DNA of 64,000 nucleotides from Duganella sp. Leaf126 (GTDB taxonomy: Bacteria > Pseudomonadota > Gammaproteobacteria > Burkholderiales > Burkholderiaceae_D). Both the position numbers and the translations under genes were made by a program. The notes under the pieces are model-generated. The model saw only the letters and a list, made by a program, of their open reading frames with translations. It was not told the DNA's origin and did not search any database. Shown piece after piece: positions 31,236 to 39,687 of the stretch; within the stretch, counting starts at the first letter, position 1, and each line of letters starts with the position of its first letter. The stretch covers positions 63,827 to 127,826 of the forward strand of contig NZ_LMNW01000036.1 of NCBI RefSeq assembly GCF_001423125.1. The letters run 5' to 3'.

Positions 31236-32039
31236 GTGTCCAATCTAGTCGAAATTCGCGATTTACACTTCTCATATGGGAAACGGGCCATCCTGTCCGG
31301 ACTGAGCATGGATTTCCCACGTGGAAAAGTGATCGCCGTCATGGGTGGCTCGGGCAGCGGCAAGACCACGGTATTGCGCCTGATCGGCGGCCAGCTGGTG
31401 CCGCGCCGGGGCCAGGTCAAGGTGCAGGGCCAGGTGGTCCACAAACTCAATACGGCCGGGCTGTACCTGCTGCGCCGCAAGATGGGCATGCTGTTCCAGC
31501 ATGGCGCGCTGTTTACCGATCTTACCGTCTATGAAAACGTCGCTTTCCCGCTGCGCGAACACACCGATCTGCCGGAAGAACTGATCCGCAACCTGGTATT
31601 GATGAAGCTGCACGCGGTCGGCCTGCGCAATGCCGCGGCACTGAAGCCCGGAGAAATCTCGGGCGGCATGGCGCGCCGCGTGGCGCTGGCGCGCTCGATC
31701 GCGCTCGACCCGGAACTGATCATGTACGACGAGCCGTTCGCCGGCCTCGACCCGATCTCGATGGGTGTCACCGCCAACCTGATCCGCAACCTGAACACGG
31801 CGCTCGGCTCGACCACGGTGCTGGTGTCGCACGACGTCAAGGAGTGCTTCGCGATCGCCGACTATGTTTATTTCCTGTCGCAGGGCAAGATTGTTGCGCA
31901 CGGCACGCCGGCCGACATGATGGCGTCCACCGACCCGTATGTGCACCAGTTCGTCAACGCGGAAGCGGACGGGCCGGTGCCGTTCCACTATCCCGGCAAA
32001 TCCCTGGCCGACGACCTGGGCCTGGGAGTCAAAGCATGA
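31236..32039 (+). CDS. mlaF: Mla phospholipid transport ATP-binding protein
   Basis: This 267-residue ABC ATPase belongs to the inner-membrane MlaFEDB complex, which moves phospholipids between the membranes to keep outer-membrane lipid asymmetry. Walker A GGSGSGKTT, Q-loop MLFQHGALF, signature SGGMARRVALARS and Walker B LIMYDEPFAGLD are all intact. The start is a GTG at 31236 (VSNLVEIRDLHFSYG) after AAAGAG; the frame is open upstream, but that sequence is not family-like. The stop overlaps the mlaE start (ATGA). Confidence 0.95.
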   Translation: MSNLVEIRDLHFSYGKRAILSGLSMDFPRGKVIAVMGGSGSGKTTVLRLIGGQLVPRRGQVKVQGQVVHKLNTAGLYLLRRKMGMLFQHGALFTDLTVYENVAFPLREHTDLPEELIRNLVLMKLHAVGLRNAAALKPGEISGGMARRVALARSIALDPELIMYDEPFAGLDPISMGVTANLIRNLNTALGSTTVLVSHDVKECFAIADYVYFLSQGKIVAHGTPADMMASTDPYVHQFVNAEADGPVPFHYPGKSLADDLGLGVKA

Positions 32040-32824
32040 GTGTCAAAAACCTGTTGTCACGGCTCGGTGCGCCGCTGCGCGATTTCGTCGAGGGCATCGG
32101 CTTCGCTGCGCGCACCTTCCTCGAAATCCTGCGCCTGTCGCCGGGCCTGATCTTCCGCCGCCCGCACCTGCTGGTCGAGCAGCTGCATTTCATCGGCAAT
32201 TATTCGATGGTCATCATCACCCTGTCCGGCCTGTTCGTCGGCATGGTGCTGGGCCTGCAGGGCTATTACACGCTCAACAAGTACGGCGCCGAGCAGTCGC
32301 TGGGCCTGCTGGTCGCGCTGGGCCTGACGCGCGAGCTGGGGCCGGTCATCACTGCGCTGCTGTTTGCCGGCCGCGCCGGCACCTCGCTGACGGCCGAAAT
32401 CGGCCTGATGAAGGCCGGTGAGCAACTGTCGGCCATGGAAATGATGGCGGTCAATCCGATCCAGCGCGTGCTGGCGCCGCGCTTCTGGGCCGGCGTGATC
32501 TCGGTGCCGCTGCTGGCGTCGGTCTTCAGCGCGGTGGGCGTGATGGGCGGCTACCTGGTCGGCGTGCAATTGATTGGCGTGGACGAGGGCGCCTTCTGGT
32601 CGCAGATGCAGGGCGGCGTCGACCTGTTCAAGGATGTGCTCAACGGTTTCGTCAAGAGCATCGTGTTCGGCGTGGCGATCACCTTCATCGCGCTGTACCA
32701 GGGTTACCAGGCACGGCCGACGCCGGAAGACGTGGCGCGCGCCACCACCCGCACGGTCGTGATTTCGTCGCTGATGGTCTGGTGGCTGGACTTCATGTTG
32801 ACGGCGCTGATGTTCAGCAAATAG
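32036..32824 (+). CDS. mlaE: Mla phospholipid transport permease
   Basis: This 262-residue inner-membrane permease has the MlaE/YrbE hallmarks: an amphipathic N-terminal helix, ITLSGLFVGMVLGLQGYYTL, GRAGTSLTAEIGLMKAGEQLSAMEMM (the coupling region) and about five membrane helices. The start at 32036 forms ATGA with the mlaF stop. It forms the transmembrane channel under the MlaD hexamer. Confidence 0.96.
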   Translation: MSVKNLLSRLGAPLRDFVEGIGFAARTFLEILRLSPGLIFRRPHLLVEQLHFIGNYSMVIITLSGLFVGMVLGLQGYYTLNKYGAEQSLGLLVALGLTRELGPVITALLFAGRAGTSLTAEIGLMKAGEQLSAMEMMAVNPIQRVLAPRFWAGVISVPLLASVFSAVGVMGGYLVGVQLIGVDEGAFWSQMQGGVDLFKDVLNGFVKSIVFGVAITFIALYQGYQARPTPEDVARATTRTVVISSLMVWWLDFMLTALMFSK

Positions 32825-32857
32825 TTGTAAGATTAATGAGAATTAACGAGGATAGTT

Positions 32858-33328
32858 ATGCAACGCAAATCTCTGGATGTCTGGGTCGGCCTGTTTATCG
32901 TCATCGGCGTGGCGGCCCTGATGTTTCTGGTGTTAAAGGCCAGTAATACCGGCTCCCTGTCGTTCGGTAAGACCTATGCCATCACGGCCAAGTTCGACAA
33001 CATCGGCAGCCTGCGTCCGCAGGCAGCGGTCAAGGCGTCGGGCGTGGTGATCGGCCGCGTGGGCGACATCAGTTTCGACGACAAGACGTACCAGGCGCTC
33101 GTTACCCTGAACATGGATGAGGGTTATAAATTCCCCAAGGACAGCTCGGCCAAGATCCTGACCGCTGGCCTGCTGGGGGAGCAATATGTCGGCATCGAAG
33201 CCGGCGGCGACGAGAAAAACCTGGTCGCCGGAGACAAAATCGCACGGACCCAGTCGGCTGCCGTGCTGGAAGACCTGATCAATCAGTTCATCTACAGCAA
33301 GGCTGCCGAAGGTAAAAAGGACGACTAA
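32858..33328 (+). CDS. mlaD: Mla substrate-binding MCE-domain protein
   Basis: This 156-residue protein has a single N-terminal membrane anchor (WVGLFIVIGVAALMFLVL) followed by one MCE domain (AKFDNIGSLRPQAAVKASGVVIGRV...GLLGEQYVGIEAGG). Six copies form a ring on MlaE that passes lipids through a central pore. A GAGGATAG ribosome-binding site precedes the start. The stop is immediately followed by the mlaA start codon. Confidence 0.96.
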   Translation: MQRKSLDVWVGLFIVIGVAALMFLVLKASNTGSLSFGKTYAITAKFDNIGSLRPQAAVKASGVVIGRVGDISFDDKTYQALVTLNMDEGYKFPKDSSAKILTAGLLGEQYVGIEAGGDEKNLVAGDKIARTQSAAVLEDLINQFIYSKAAEGKKDD

Positions 33329-34360
33329 ATGAAAAGCAATAAAAACGCCTTGCGCACCGGCATGCTGGTGCTGGGAACCGCGATGATGCTGGCCGGCTGC
33401 GCCGGCCCCAACCCGCGCGACCCCTACGAAAGCTATAACCGCGCCATGTTCAACTTCAACGACAAGGTCGATACCTACGCGTTGAAGCCGGTGGCTACTG
33501 TCTATCGCGACGTCACGCCGTCGTTCGTGCAAACGGGCGTGGGCAACTTCTTCGGCAATATTTCCGATGCCTGGAGCGCCGTCAACAACCTGTTGCAAGG
33601 CAAGGGGGAGGACGGCATGACCGACCTGACCCGCTTTGCGCTGAACTCCACGCTGGGCATCCTGGGCCTGTTCGACATCGCCACCCCGGCCGGCCTGGAA
33701 AAGCACAAGGAAGACTTCGGCCAGACCCTGGGCGTCTGGGGCCTGGAACCGGGACCTTACCTGGTGTTGCCGCTGCTGGGGCCGTCCACCGTGCGCGACA
33801 CGGTGGCCCTGCCGGCCGATTTCGCCGGCAACCTGTGGCGCTACAAGGACCCGGTCCACGTGCGCAACATCGGCACCGGCATCAACCTGGTCGATACCCG
33901 CGCCGGTTTGCTGGACGCCGGTTCGCTGTTTGAAGCGGCAGCCCTGGACCGCTACGAATTCATGCGCGACGGCTATCTGCAGCGCCGTGAAAACCAGGTC
34001 TTCCCGGACGGCAATCCCCGCAAGAAAAAGCAGGACGCCGATCCGTATGGCGAAGACGACGGCGGCGCGGCCAAGCCGGCCGACGGGCAAGCAGCCCCGG
34101 CCAGCCCAGCTGCACCGGCCGCAGACCCAGCAACGCCGGCGCCGGCAACCGAGCAGACGCCGGCAGCAGTGCCCGCTCCGGCAGCAACGCCAGCGCCAGC
34201 AGCAGAACCGGCCCAGGCACCAGCGCCGGCTACGCCGCAAGCGGACGCTGCCCCTGCCGTCAGCACCGTGCAAACTGTTGCCGCCCTGGAAACTTCGCCA
34301 ACCGTGTCAGCGGAATCTGCCCCGAACGCGTTAAACTCTGACCCCCAAGCTGCACATTGA
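33329..34360 (+). CDS. mlaA: Outer-membrane lipoprotein MlaA (VacJ) with long Ala/Pro tail
   Basis: This 343-residue outer-membrane lipoprotein removes misplaced phospholipids from the outer leaflet. The lipobox LAGC has Cys24. The MlaA fold follows: DPYESYNRAMFNFND, FALNSTLGILGLFDIA, EDFGQTLGVWG and PYLVLPLLGPSTVRD. After about residue 235 a low-complexity tail of roughly 105 residues, dominated by Ala, Pro, Gln and Thr, has no counterpart in the shorter classic VacJ. It may be periplasmic and reach towards MlaC or the cell wall (inference). Placement inside the operon, between mlaD and mlaC, is common in betaproteobacteria. Confidence 0.94.
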   Translation: MKSNKNALRTGMLVLGTAMMLAGCAGPNPRDPYESYNRAMFNFNDKVDTYALKPVATVYRDVTPSFVQTGVGNFFGNISDAWSAVNNLLQGKGEDGMTDLTRFALNSTLGILGLFDIATPAGLEKHKEDFGQTLGVWGLEPGPYLVLPLLGPSTVRDTVALPADFAGNLWRYKDPVHVRNIGTGINLVDTRAGLLDAGSLFEAAALDRYEFMRDGYLQRRENQVFPDGNPRKKKQDADPYGEDDGGAAKPADGQAAPASPAAPAADPATPAPATEQTPAAVPAPAATPAPAAEPAQAPAPATPQADAAPAVSTVQTVAALETSPTVSAESAPNALNSDPQAAH

Positions 34361-34403
34361 CACCAGCTTGTGACCCGAAGAACTTACTAAAGGTAGATAA
34401 ACG

Positions 34404-35054
34404 ATGAATCTGATCAAACAACTGATAGCAGTCGCCGCCGTCGCCACGATGGGTTTCACCATGAACGCGCAAGCGGCCGAGGCGCCCGATGCATTGGTCA
34501 AGCGCATCAGCGAAGACGTGATCAACACCGCCAAGTCCGACAAGGATATCCAGGCCGGCAACCAGCAAAAAATCATGTCGCTGGTCGAAAACAAGATCCT
34601 GCCGTACGTCGATTCCAACCGCATGACCGCGCTGGCGGCCGGCCGCTTCTGGCGCCAGGCCTCGCCTGAGCAGCAGAAAGCGCTGTCGGACCAGTTCCGC
34701 ACGCTGCTGGTGTACACGTACTCGGGCGCGCTGTCGCAGATCAAGAACGAAACCATCACCTTCAAGCCGCTGCGTGCCGACGCGGCCGACACCGACGTCG
34801 AAGTGCGCTCGCAAGTCAACATGTCGCGTGGCGACCCGGTACTGCTGAACTACCGCGTGGCCAAGGCTGGCGACAGCTGGAAGATCTATGACATCAACGT
34901 CATGGGCGCGTGGCTGGTGGAAACCTACAAGGGCACGTTCACGTCCGAGATCAACAAGGGCGGCATCGACGGTCTGATCAAGACCCTGGCCGAGAAGAAC
35001 AAGTCCCTGGCCAGCAAGCCGCTCACGACCAAGCCTGCCACGCCAGGCAAGTAA
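34404..35054 (+). CDS. mlaC: Periplasmic phospholipid-binding protein MlaC
   Basis: This 216-residue protein has a signal peptide (about residues 1-22, ending AQA-A) and the Tol_Tol_Ttg2 domain (ILPYVDSNRMTALAAGRFWRQASPEQQKAL; NYRVAKAGDSWKIYDINVMGAWLVETYKGTF). It ferries phospholipids between MlaA at the outer membrane and MlaD at the inner membrane. It lies 43 bp after mlaA. Confidence 0.95.
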   Translation: MNLIKQLIAVAAVATMGFTMNAQAAEAPDALVKRISEDVINTAKSDKDIQAGNQQKIMSLVENKILPYVDSNRMTALAAGRFWRQASPEQQKALSDQFRTLLVYTYSGALSQIKNETITFKPLRADAADTDVEVRSQVNMSRGDPVLLNYRVAKAGDSWKIYDINVMGAWLVETYKGTFTSEINKGGIDGLIKTLAEKNKSLASKPLTTKPATPGK

Positions 35055-35088
35055 CCAGTCCCTCACCAGTCAGTACCAAGCCACCGCC

Positions 35089-35436
35089 ATGACCACCGAC
35101 GCCACCGACAACCTGCAATCGCTCACGTCCCTGACCGTGCTCAACGCCACTGCGGCGCAAGAGCGCGGCCTGGCCGCCATCAAGGCCGGCCAGCGGACGT
35201 TTGATTTAAGCAACGTTACAGCGGTGGACTCGGTGGCCGTGTCGGTCCTGCTGTCCTGGCAGCGCGCCGCGCGCGCGGCCGGGACGCAGCTCACGCTGCG
35301 CAACCTGCCGGCGTCGCTGAAAAACCTGACCAAGCTGTATGGCGTGTGCGGCCTGGTATTTCCGGATCAACAAGAAACGCAAGACACCACCGTCGCCATG
35401 GCCGCTGCGCCTGCCGACCAGCATCACCATCATTGA
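35089..35436 (+). CDS. mlaB: STAS-domain protein MlaB
   Basis: This 115-residue cytosolic STAS protein binds MlaF and stimulates the transporter. The domain covers most of the protein (FDLSNVTAVDSVAVSVLLSWQRAARAAG, with the Asp-Ser pair of the family). It ends with a natural His cluster of four residues. It is the last gene of the mla operon, 34 bp after mlaC. Confidence 0.88.
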   Translation: MTTDATDNLQSLTSLTVLNATAAQERGLAAIKAGQRTFDLSNVTAVDSVAVSVLLSWQRAARAAGTQLTLRNLPASLKNLTKLYGVCGLVFPDQQETQDTTVAMAAAPADQHHHH

Positions 35437-35532
35437 CCTCCGCCCTTCCCGTTGCCGCCGGCCGTAACACCTGGTCGCCGTCGTCAGCGTTGCGATAACC
35501 GCCGGTCCGGCTCGACCGACCCGAATTTCCCC

Positions 35533-35538
35533 TATAAT
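35533..35538 (+). promoter_or_regulatory. Consensus -10 box upstream of the ABC-2 exporter genes
   Basis: A perfect TATAAT lies 115 bp before the ATP-binding gene start, in the 216-bp gap after mlaB. The sequence 16-18 bp upstream is GC-rich with no good -35 box, so the promoter call is moderate. Confidence 0.45.
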
Positions 35539-35652
35539 TGAACGTTGCCGCGGCTACAAGCTGTGGCGCTCCCGGATTCACCGCCACACGCCGTTTTGGC
35601 CGCTGGCGGGCACCCAGCGCCGGCCCTGCCGCCGCACAACCTAAAGTCGAGA

Positions 35653-36567
35653 ATGTCAGCAATCCAAATAACGAATGTCGAGAAGCGCTACAAGTCGCTC
35701 CAGGCACTGGGCGGCGTGTCGCTCACCATCGAGGAGGGCGAGTTTTTCGGCCTGCTGGGCCCGAACGGCGCCGGCAAGACCACACTGATTTCCATCATCG
35801 CCGGCCTGATCCGGCCCGACGCCGGCACGGTCAGCATCCACGGCCATGACGTCACCGGCGACTTCCGCGCCGCACGGCGCAAGCTCGGCGTGGTGCCGCA
35901 GGAACTGGTGTTCGACCCGTTCTTCACCGTGCGCGAAACGCTGCGCCTGCAGTCGGGCTACTTCGGCCTGCCCAACAACGATGCCTGGATCGACGAGGTG
36001 ATGCACAACCTCGACCTGACCGGCAAGGCCGACACCAATATGCGCGCGCTGTCGGGCGGCATGAAGCGCCGCGTGCTGGTGGCGCAGGCGCTGGTGCACA
36101 AGCCGCCCGTGATCGTGCTCGACGAGCCGACCGCCGGCGTCGACGTGGAACTGCGCCAGACGCTGTGGAAGTTCATCTCGCGCCTGAACCGCGAAGGCCA
36201 CACGGTGGTGCTGACCACCCACTACCTGGAAGAAGCGCAGGCCATGTGCAAGCGCGTGGCCATGCTCAAAAGCGGCAAGGTCGTCGCGCTCGATTCGATG
36301 GCGGCGCTGATCCGCCGCATCTCGGGCTCGCAGCTGATCGTCAACATGACGGCCGGCGACCTGCCGGAGGACCTGCGCCACCTGGTCACGCACCCCGAGG
36401 TGTCCGACCATGGCCGCAAGTACAGCCTGCGCATCAACGAGTATGCGGAAGTGGAGGGCATCCTGGCGCGCCTGCGCGAGTCGGGCGCCGTGATCGACGA
36501 GATGCAGCTGCAGCAGGCCGACCTCGAAGACATCTTCCTGCAAATCATGGACAAGGGGACCGTATGA
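35653..36567 (+). CDS. ABC-2 exporter ATP-binding protein (YadG-like)
   Basis: This 304-residue ATPase has Walker A GPNGAGKTT, signature LSGGMKRRVLVAQAL and Walker B VIVLDEPTAGVD, with a C-terminal extension of about 80 residues typical of drug or polysaccharide exporter ATPases (DrrA/YadG type). The start at 35653 (MSAIQITNVEKRYKS) fits the family. It overlaps the permease start by ATGA. The substrate is unknown. Confidence 0.92.
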   Translation: MSAIQITNVEKRYKSLQALGGVSLTIEEGEFFGLLGPNGAGKTTLISIIAGLIRPDAGTVSIHGHDVTGDFRAARRKLGVVPQELVFDPFFTVRETLRLQSGYFGLPNNDAWIDEVMHNLDLTGKADTNMRALSGGMKRRVLVAQALVHKPPVIVLDEPTAGVDVELRQTLWKFISRLNREGHTVVLTTHYLEEAQAMCKRVAMLKSGKVVALDSMAALIRRISGSQLIVNMTAGDLPEDLRHLVTHPEVSDHGRKYSLRINEYAEVEGILARLRESGAVIDEMQLQQADLEDIFLQIMDKGTV

Positions 36568-37331
36568 ACTTCATCTCGAGCGGTTTCCGCACCCTGGTCT
36601 ACAAGGAGACGCTGCGCTTCTGGAAGGTTGCCACCCAGACCGTGGCCGCGCCGATCCTGACCGCCATGCTGTACCTGCTGATCTTCGGCCACGTGCTCGA
36701 AGGGCGGGTGCAGGTGTACGAGGGTGTCAGCTACACCGCGTTCCTGATTCCGGGCCTGGTGATGATGAGCGTGCTGCAAAACGCGTTCGCCAATTCGTCG
36801 TCGTCGCTGATCCAGTCCAAGATCACCGGCAACCTGGTGTTCGTGCTATTGACGCCGCTGTCGCACTGGGAGATCTTCTCGGCCTACGTGATCGCCGCCA
36901 TGGTGCGCGGCCTGGCCGTGGGCCTGGGCGTGTTTGCCGTCACCGCCTGGTTTGCCCACATGAGCTTTGCAGCGCCGCTGTGGATTATCGTGTTTGCCCT
37001 GCTGGGCGCGGCCATCCTCGGCACCATGGGCCTGATCGCCGGCATCTGGGCCGAGAAATTCGACCAGCTGGCCGCGTTCCAGAACTTTTTGATCATGCCG
37101 CTGACGTTCCTGTCCGGCGTGTTCTACTCGATCCACTCGCTGCCGACGTTCTGGCTGACGGTCTCGCACCTGAACCCGTTCTTCTACATGATCGACGGCT
37201 TCCGCTACGGCTTCTTCGGCCAGTCCGACACCAGCCCCTGGACCAGCCTGGCCATCGTCTCGGCCTTCTTGGTGGTGCTGTCGCTGGCGGCGATCCGCCT
37301 GCTGCGCAGCGGCTACCGGCTGCGTCACTAA
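36564..37331 (+). CDS. ABC-2 type permease (YadH-like)
   Basis: This 255-residue inner-membrane permease of the ABC-2 family has about six transmembrane helices, with the conserved PILTAMLYLLIFGHVL, FLIPGLVMMSVLQNAFANSSSSLIQSKITGN and FQNFLIMPLTFLSGVFYSIHSLP stretches. The start overlaps the ATPase stop. The two together make a two-component exporter whose gene pair is conserved next to bolA-murA in related bacteria (recollection). Confidence 0.92.
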   Translation: MNFISSGFRTLVYKETLRFWKVATQTVAAPILTAMLYLLIFGHVLEGRVQVYEGVSYTAFLIPGLVMMSVLQNAFANSSSSLIQSKITGNLVFVLLTPLSHWEIFSAYVIAAMVRGLAVGLGVFAVTAWFAHMSFAAPLWIIVFALLGAAILGTMGLIAGIWAEKFDQLAAFQNFLIMPLTFLSGVFYSIHSLPTFWLTVSHLNPFFYMIDGFRYGFFGQSDTSPWTSLAIVSAFLVVLSLAAIRLLRSGYRLRH

Positions 37332-37394
37332 GCTGAACATAAGCTGAACACCATGCGTCAACTACAGATAACAGATTTAACACAGGACCCCATC

Positions 37395-37631
37395 ATGGCT
37401 ACCACTCCAGAACTGATCCACGGCTATATCTCGGCCGGGCTCGAATGCACGCACCTCGAAGTGGACGGCGACGGCCAGCACTTCCAGGCCATCATCGTGT
37501 CGCCGGCGTTCGCCGGCAAGCGTCCGATCCAGCGCCACCAGCTGGTGTACGCGGCGCTGGGCGACCGCATGCGCGAGGAAATCCACGCGCTGTCGATGAA
37601 AACCCTCACCCCGGAAGAATACCAAGGCTAA
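37395..37631 (+). CDS. ibaG: BolA-family protein IbaG
   Basis: This 78-residue protein covers the BolA fold (ECTHLEVDGDGQHFQAIIVSPAFAGKRPIQRHQLVYAALGDRM), with the conserved loop and a His that can share an Fe-S cluster with monothiol glutaredoxins. The start at 37395 has AGGA upstream. It lies 2 bp before murA, as in many proteobacteria. Confidence 0.9.
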   Translation: MATTPELIHGYISAGLECTHLEVDGDGQHFQAIIVSPAFAGKRPIQRHQLVYAALGDRMREEIHALSMKTLTPEEYQG

Positions 37632-37633
37632 GC

Positions 37634-38884
37634 ATGGACAAGCTTCTCATTGAAGGCGGTCACCGCCTGCACGGCGACATCACGATCTCGGGCGCCAAGA
37701 ACGCCGCCCTGCCCATCCTGTGCGCCGGCCTGCTGACGTCGGGCGACGTCGAACTGTCCAACGTGCCGCACCTGCACGACGTGGCCACGATCTTGAAACT
37801 GCTGGGCCAGACGGGCCTGAAAGTCAGCCAGGACACCGACAAGGTCACCCTCAACGGTGCGGCCATCGACAAGCTCGAAGCGCCATATGAGCTGGTGAAA
37901 ACCATGCGCGCCTCGATCCTGGTGCTCGGTCCCCTGCTGGCGCGCTTCGGCCAGGCCAAGGTCTCGCTGCCGGGCGGCTGCGCCATCGGTTCGCGTCCGG
38001 TGGACCAGCACATCAAGGGCCTGCAGGCGATGGGCGCCGAGATCCACATCGAGGCCGGCTACATCTACGCCAAGTGCGCCAAGCTCAAGGGCGCGCGCAT
38101 CGTCACCGACATGATCACCGTCACCGGCACCGAAAACCTGCTGATGGCCGCCACCCTGGCCGACGGCGAGACCGTGCTGGAAAACGCCGCCTGCGAACCG
38201 GAAGTGACCGACCTGGCCAACCTGCTGGTGGCCATGGGCGCCCGGATCGAGGGCATCGGCACCAACCGCCTGGTGATCCAGGGCGTGGCCGAGTTGCACG
38301 GCGCCAGGCACGCCGTGATCTCGGACCGGATCGAAGCGGCGACCTTCCTGTGCGCAGTGGCGGCCACCGGCGGCGACATCACGATCCGCAACACCCGCGT
38401 GGACATCATGGATGCGGCGCTCGACAAGCTGCGCGAAATGGGCCTGCAACTGACCGTGGGCGAGAACTGGATCCGCGCGCAGATGGACCAGCGCCCGCAC
38501 CCGGTGACGTTCCGCACCACCGAATACCCGGGCTTCCCGACCGACATGCAGGCGCAGTTCATGGCGGTCAACACCATCGCCGATGGCGCCAGCCGCGTAA
38601 CCGAAACCATCTTCGAAAACCGCTTCATGCACGTGCAGGAGATGAACCGCCTGGGCGCGGCCATCGAGACCGACGGCAACACCGCCTTCATCAAGGGCGT
38701 CGAGCAGCTGGTCGGCGCGCCGGTGATGGCAACCGACCTGCGCGCCTCGGCGTCGCTGGTGATCGCCGCCATGGCCGCCCGCGGCGAAACGCTGATCGAC
38801 CGCATCTACCACCTCGACCGCGGTTACGACCAGATGGAAGTGAAGCTGTCGGCGGTGGGCGCGAACATCAGGCGCATCAAGTAA
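37634..38884 (+). CDS. murA: UDP-N-acetylglucosamine 1-carboxyvinyltransferase
   Basis: This 416-residue cytosolic enzyme transfers enolpyruvate to UDP-GlcNAc, the first committed step of peptidoglycan synthesis and the fosfomycin target. The catalytic Cys lies in LPGGCAIGSRPVDQHI near residue 116, so the protein should be of the fosfomycin-sensitive Cys type. SGAKNAALPIL near the N-terminus and EYPGFPTDMQAQFMA are also conserved. Confidence 0.97.
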   Translation: MDKLLIEGGHRLHGDITISGAKNAALPILCAGLLTSGDVELSNVPHLHDVATILKLLGQTGLKVSQDTDKVTLNGAAIDKLEAPYELVKTMRASILVLGPLLARFGQAKVSLPGGCAIGSRPVDQHIKGLQAMGAEIHIEAGYIYAKCAKLKGARIVTDMITVTGTENLLMAATLADGETVLENAACEPEVTDLANLLVAMGARIEGIGTNRLVIQGVAELHGARHAVISDRIEAATFLCAVAATGGDITIRNTRVDIMDAALDKLREMGLQLTVGENWIRAQMDQRPHPVTFRTTEYPGFPTDMQAQFMAVNTIADGASRVTETIFENRFMHVQEMNRLGAAIETDGNTAFIKGVEQLVGAPVMATDLRASASLVIAAMAARGETLIDRIYHLDRGYDQMEVKLSAVGANIRRIK

Positions 38885-38906
38885 GGCAGCAGCCTGGACG
38901 CCAGCA

Positions 38907-38962
38907 CGTCATTCCCGCGCAGGCGGGAATCCAATTGGGTCCCCGCCTGCGCGGGGACGACG
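38907..38962. repeat. REP-like paired palindrome between murA and hisG
   Basis: Two 20-bp hairpins lie in inverted arrangement: ATTCCCGC-GCAG-GCGGGAAT (38911-38930) and GTCCCCGC-CTGC-GCGGGGAC (38939-38958), bounded by CGTC and GACG. The left half recurs almost exactly at 46811. It could act as a transcription attenuator or be a RAYT substrate. Confidence 0.8.
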
Positions 38963-38995
38963 GAGCGGGCGATCACTAAAAAAACGGACCGTATC

Positions 38996-39658
38996 ATGAA
39001 CGCATTTCCAGACAACCAGCAACTGATCCTCGCCCTGTCCAAGGGCCGGATTTTCGACGACACCCTGCCGCTGCTGGAAGCGGCCGGCATTACCGTCACT
39101 GAAAATCCCGAGACGTCGCGCAAGCTGATCCTGGCCACCAACGACCCCGGCGTGCGCGTGCTGATCGTGCGCGCCACCGACGTGCCGACCTATGTCCAGC
39201 ATGGCGCGGCCGACTTCGGCGTGGCCGGCAAGGACGTGCTGCTCGAGCATGGCGGCGAAGGCCTGTACCAGCCGATCGACCTCAATATCGCCGCCTGCCG
39301 CATGTCGGTGGCGGTCAAGAACGGTTTCGATTACGAGACCGCCGTGCGCCAGGGCGCGCGCCTGCGCGTGGCCACCAAGTTCGTGCAGACCGCGCGCGAG
39401 CACTTCGCCAAGAAGGGCGTGCACGTCGACCTGATCAAGCTGTACGGTTCGATGGAACTGGCGCCGCTGGTCGGCCTGTCCGACGCCATCGTCGACGTGG
39501 TCAGCACCGGCAACACGCTGCGCGCCAACGACCTGGTGGAAGTGGAAGCGATCATGGACATCTCGTCGCGCCTGATCGTCAACCAGGCCGCCCTGAAGCT
39601 CAAGCGACAGCGCCTGCAGCCGATTCTCGCAGCGTTCGAGCGCGCGGCCAAAAAATAA
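38996..39658 (+). CDS. hisG: ATP phosphoribosyltransferase, short form
   Basis: This 220-residue enzyme joins ATP and PRPP in the first step of histidine synthesis. It is the short form without the C-terminal regulatory domain, so by family knowledge it needs a HisZ subunit, which is not in this window. Motifs: LALSKGRIFDD, GVAGKDVLLE and the PRPP loop DVVSTGNTLRAN. Confidence 0.96.
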   Translation: MNAFPDNQQLILALSKGRIFDDTLPLLEAAGITVTENPETSRKLILATNDPGVRVLIVRATDVPTYVQHGAADFGVAGKDVLLEHGGEGLYQPIDLNIAACRMSVAVKNGFDYETAVRQGARLRVATKFVQTAREHFAKKGVHVDLIKLYGSMELAPLVGLSDAIVDVVSTGNTLRANDLVEVEAIMDISSRLIVNQAALKLKRQRLQPILAAFERAAKK

Positions 39659-39687
39659 CCTCCTTGTTTGACACGCCGGAAGCCATC

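Noticed and set aside
35401..35436. Vector-derived His tag at the MlaB C-terminus
   Set aside because: Four His codons at the end of a normal STAS protein in natural context; codons and flanks look native.
38996..39658. Truncated hisG
   Set aside because: At 220 residues it is the normal short form that works with HisZ; both ends are intact.
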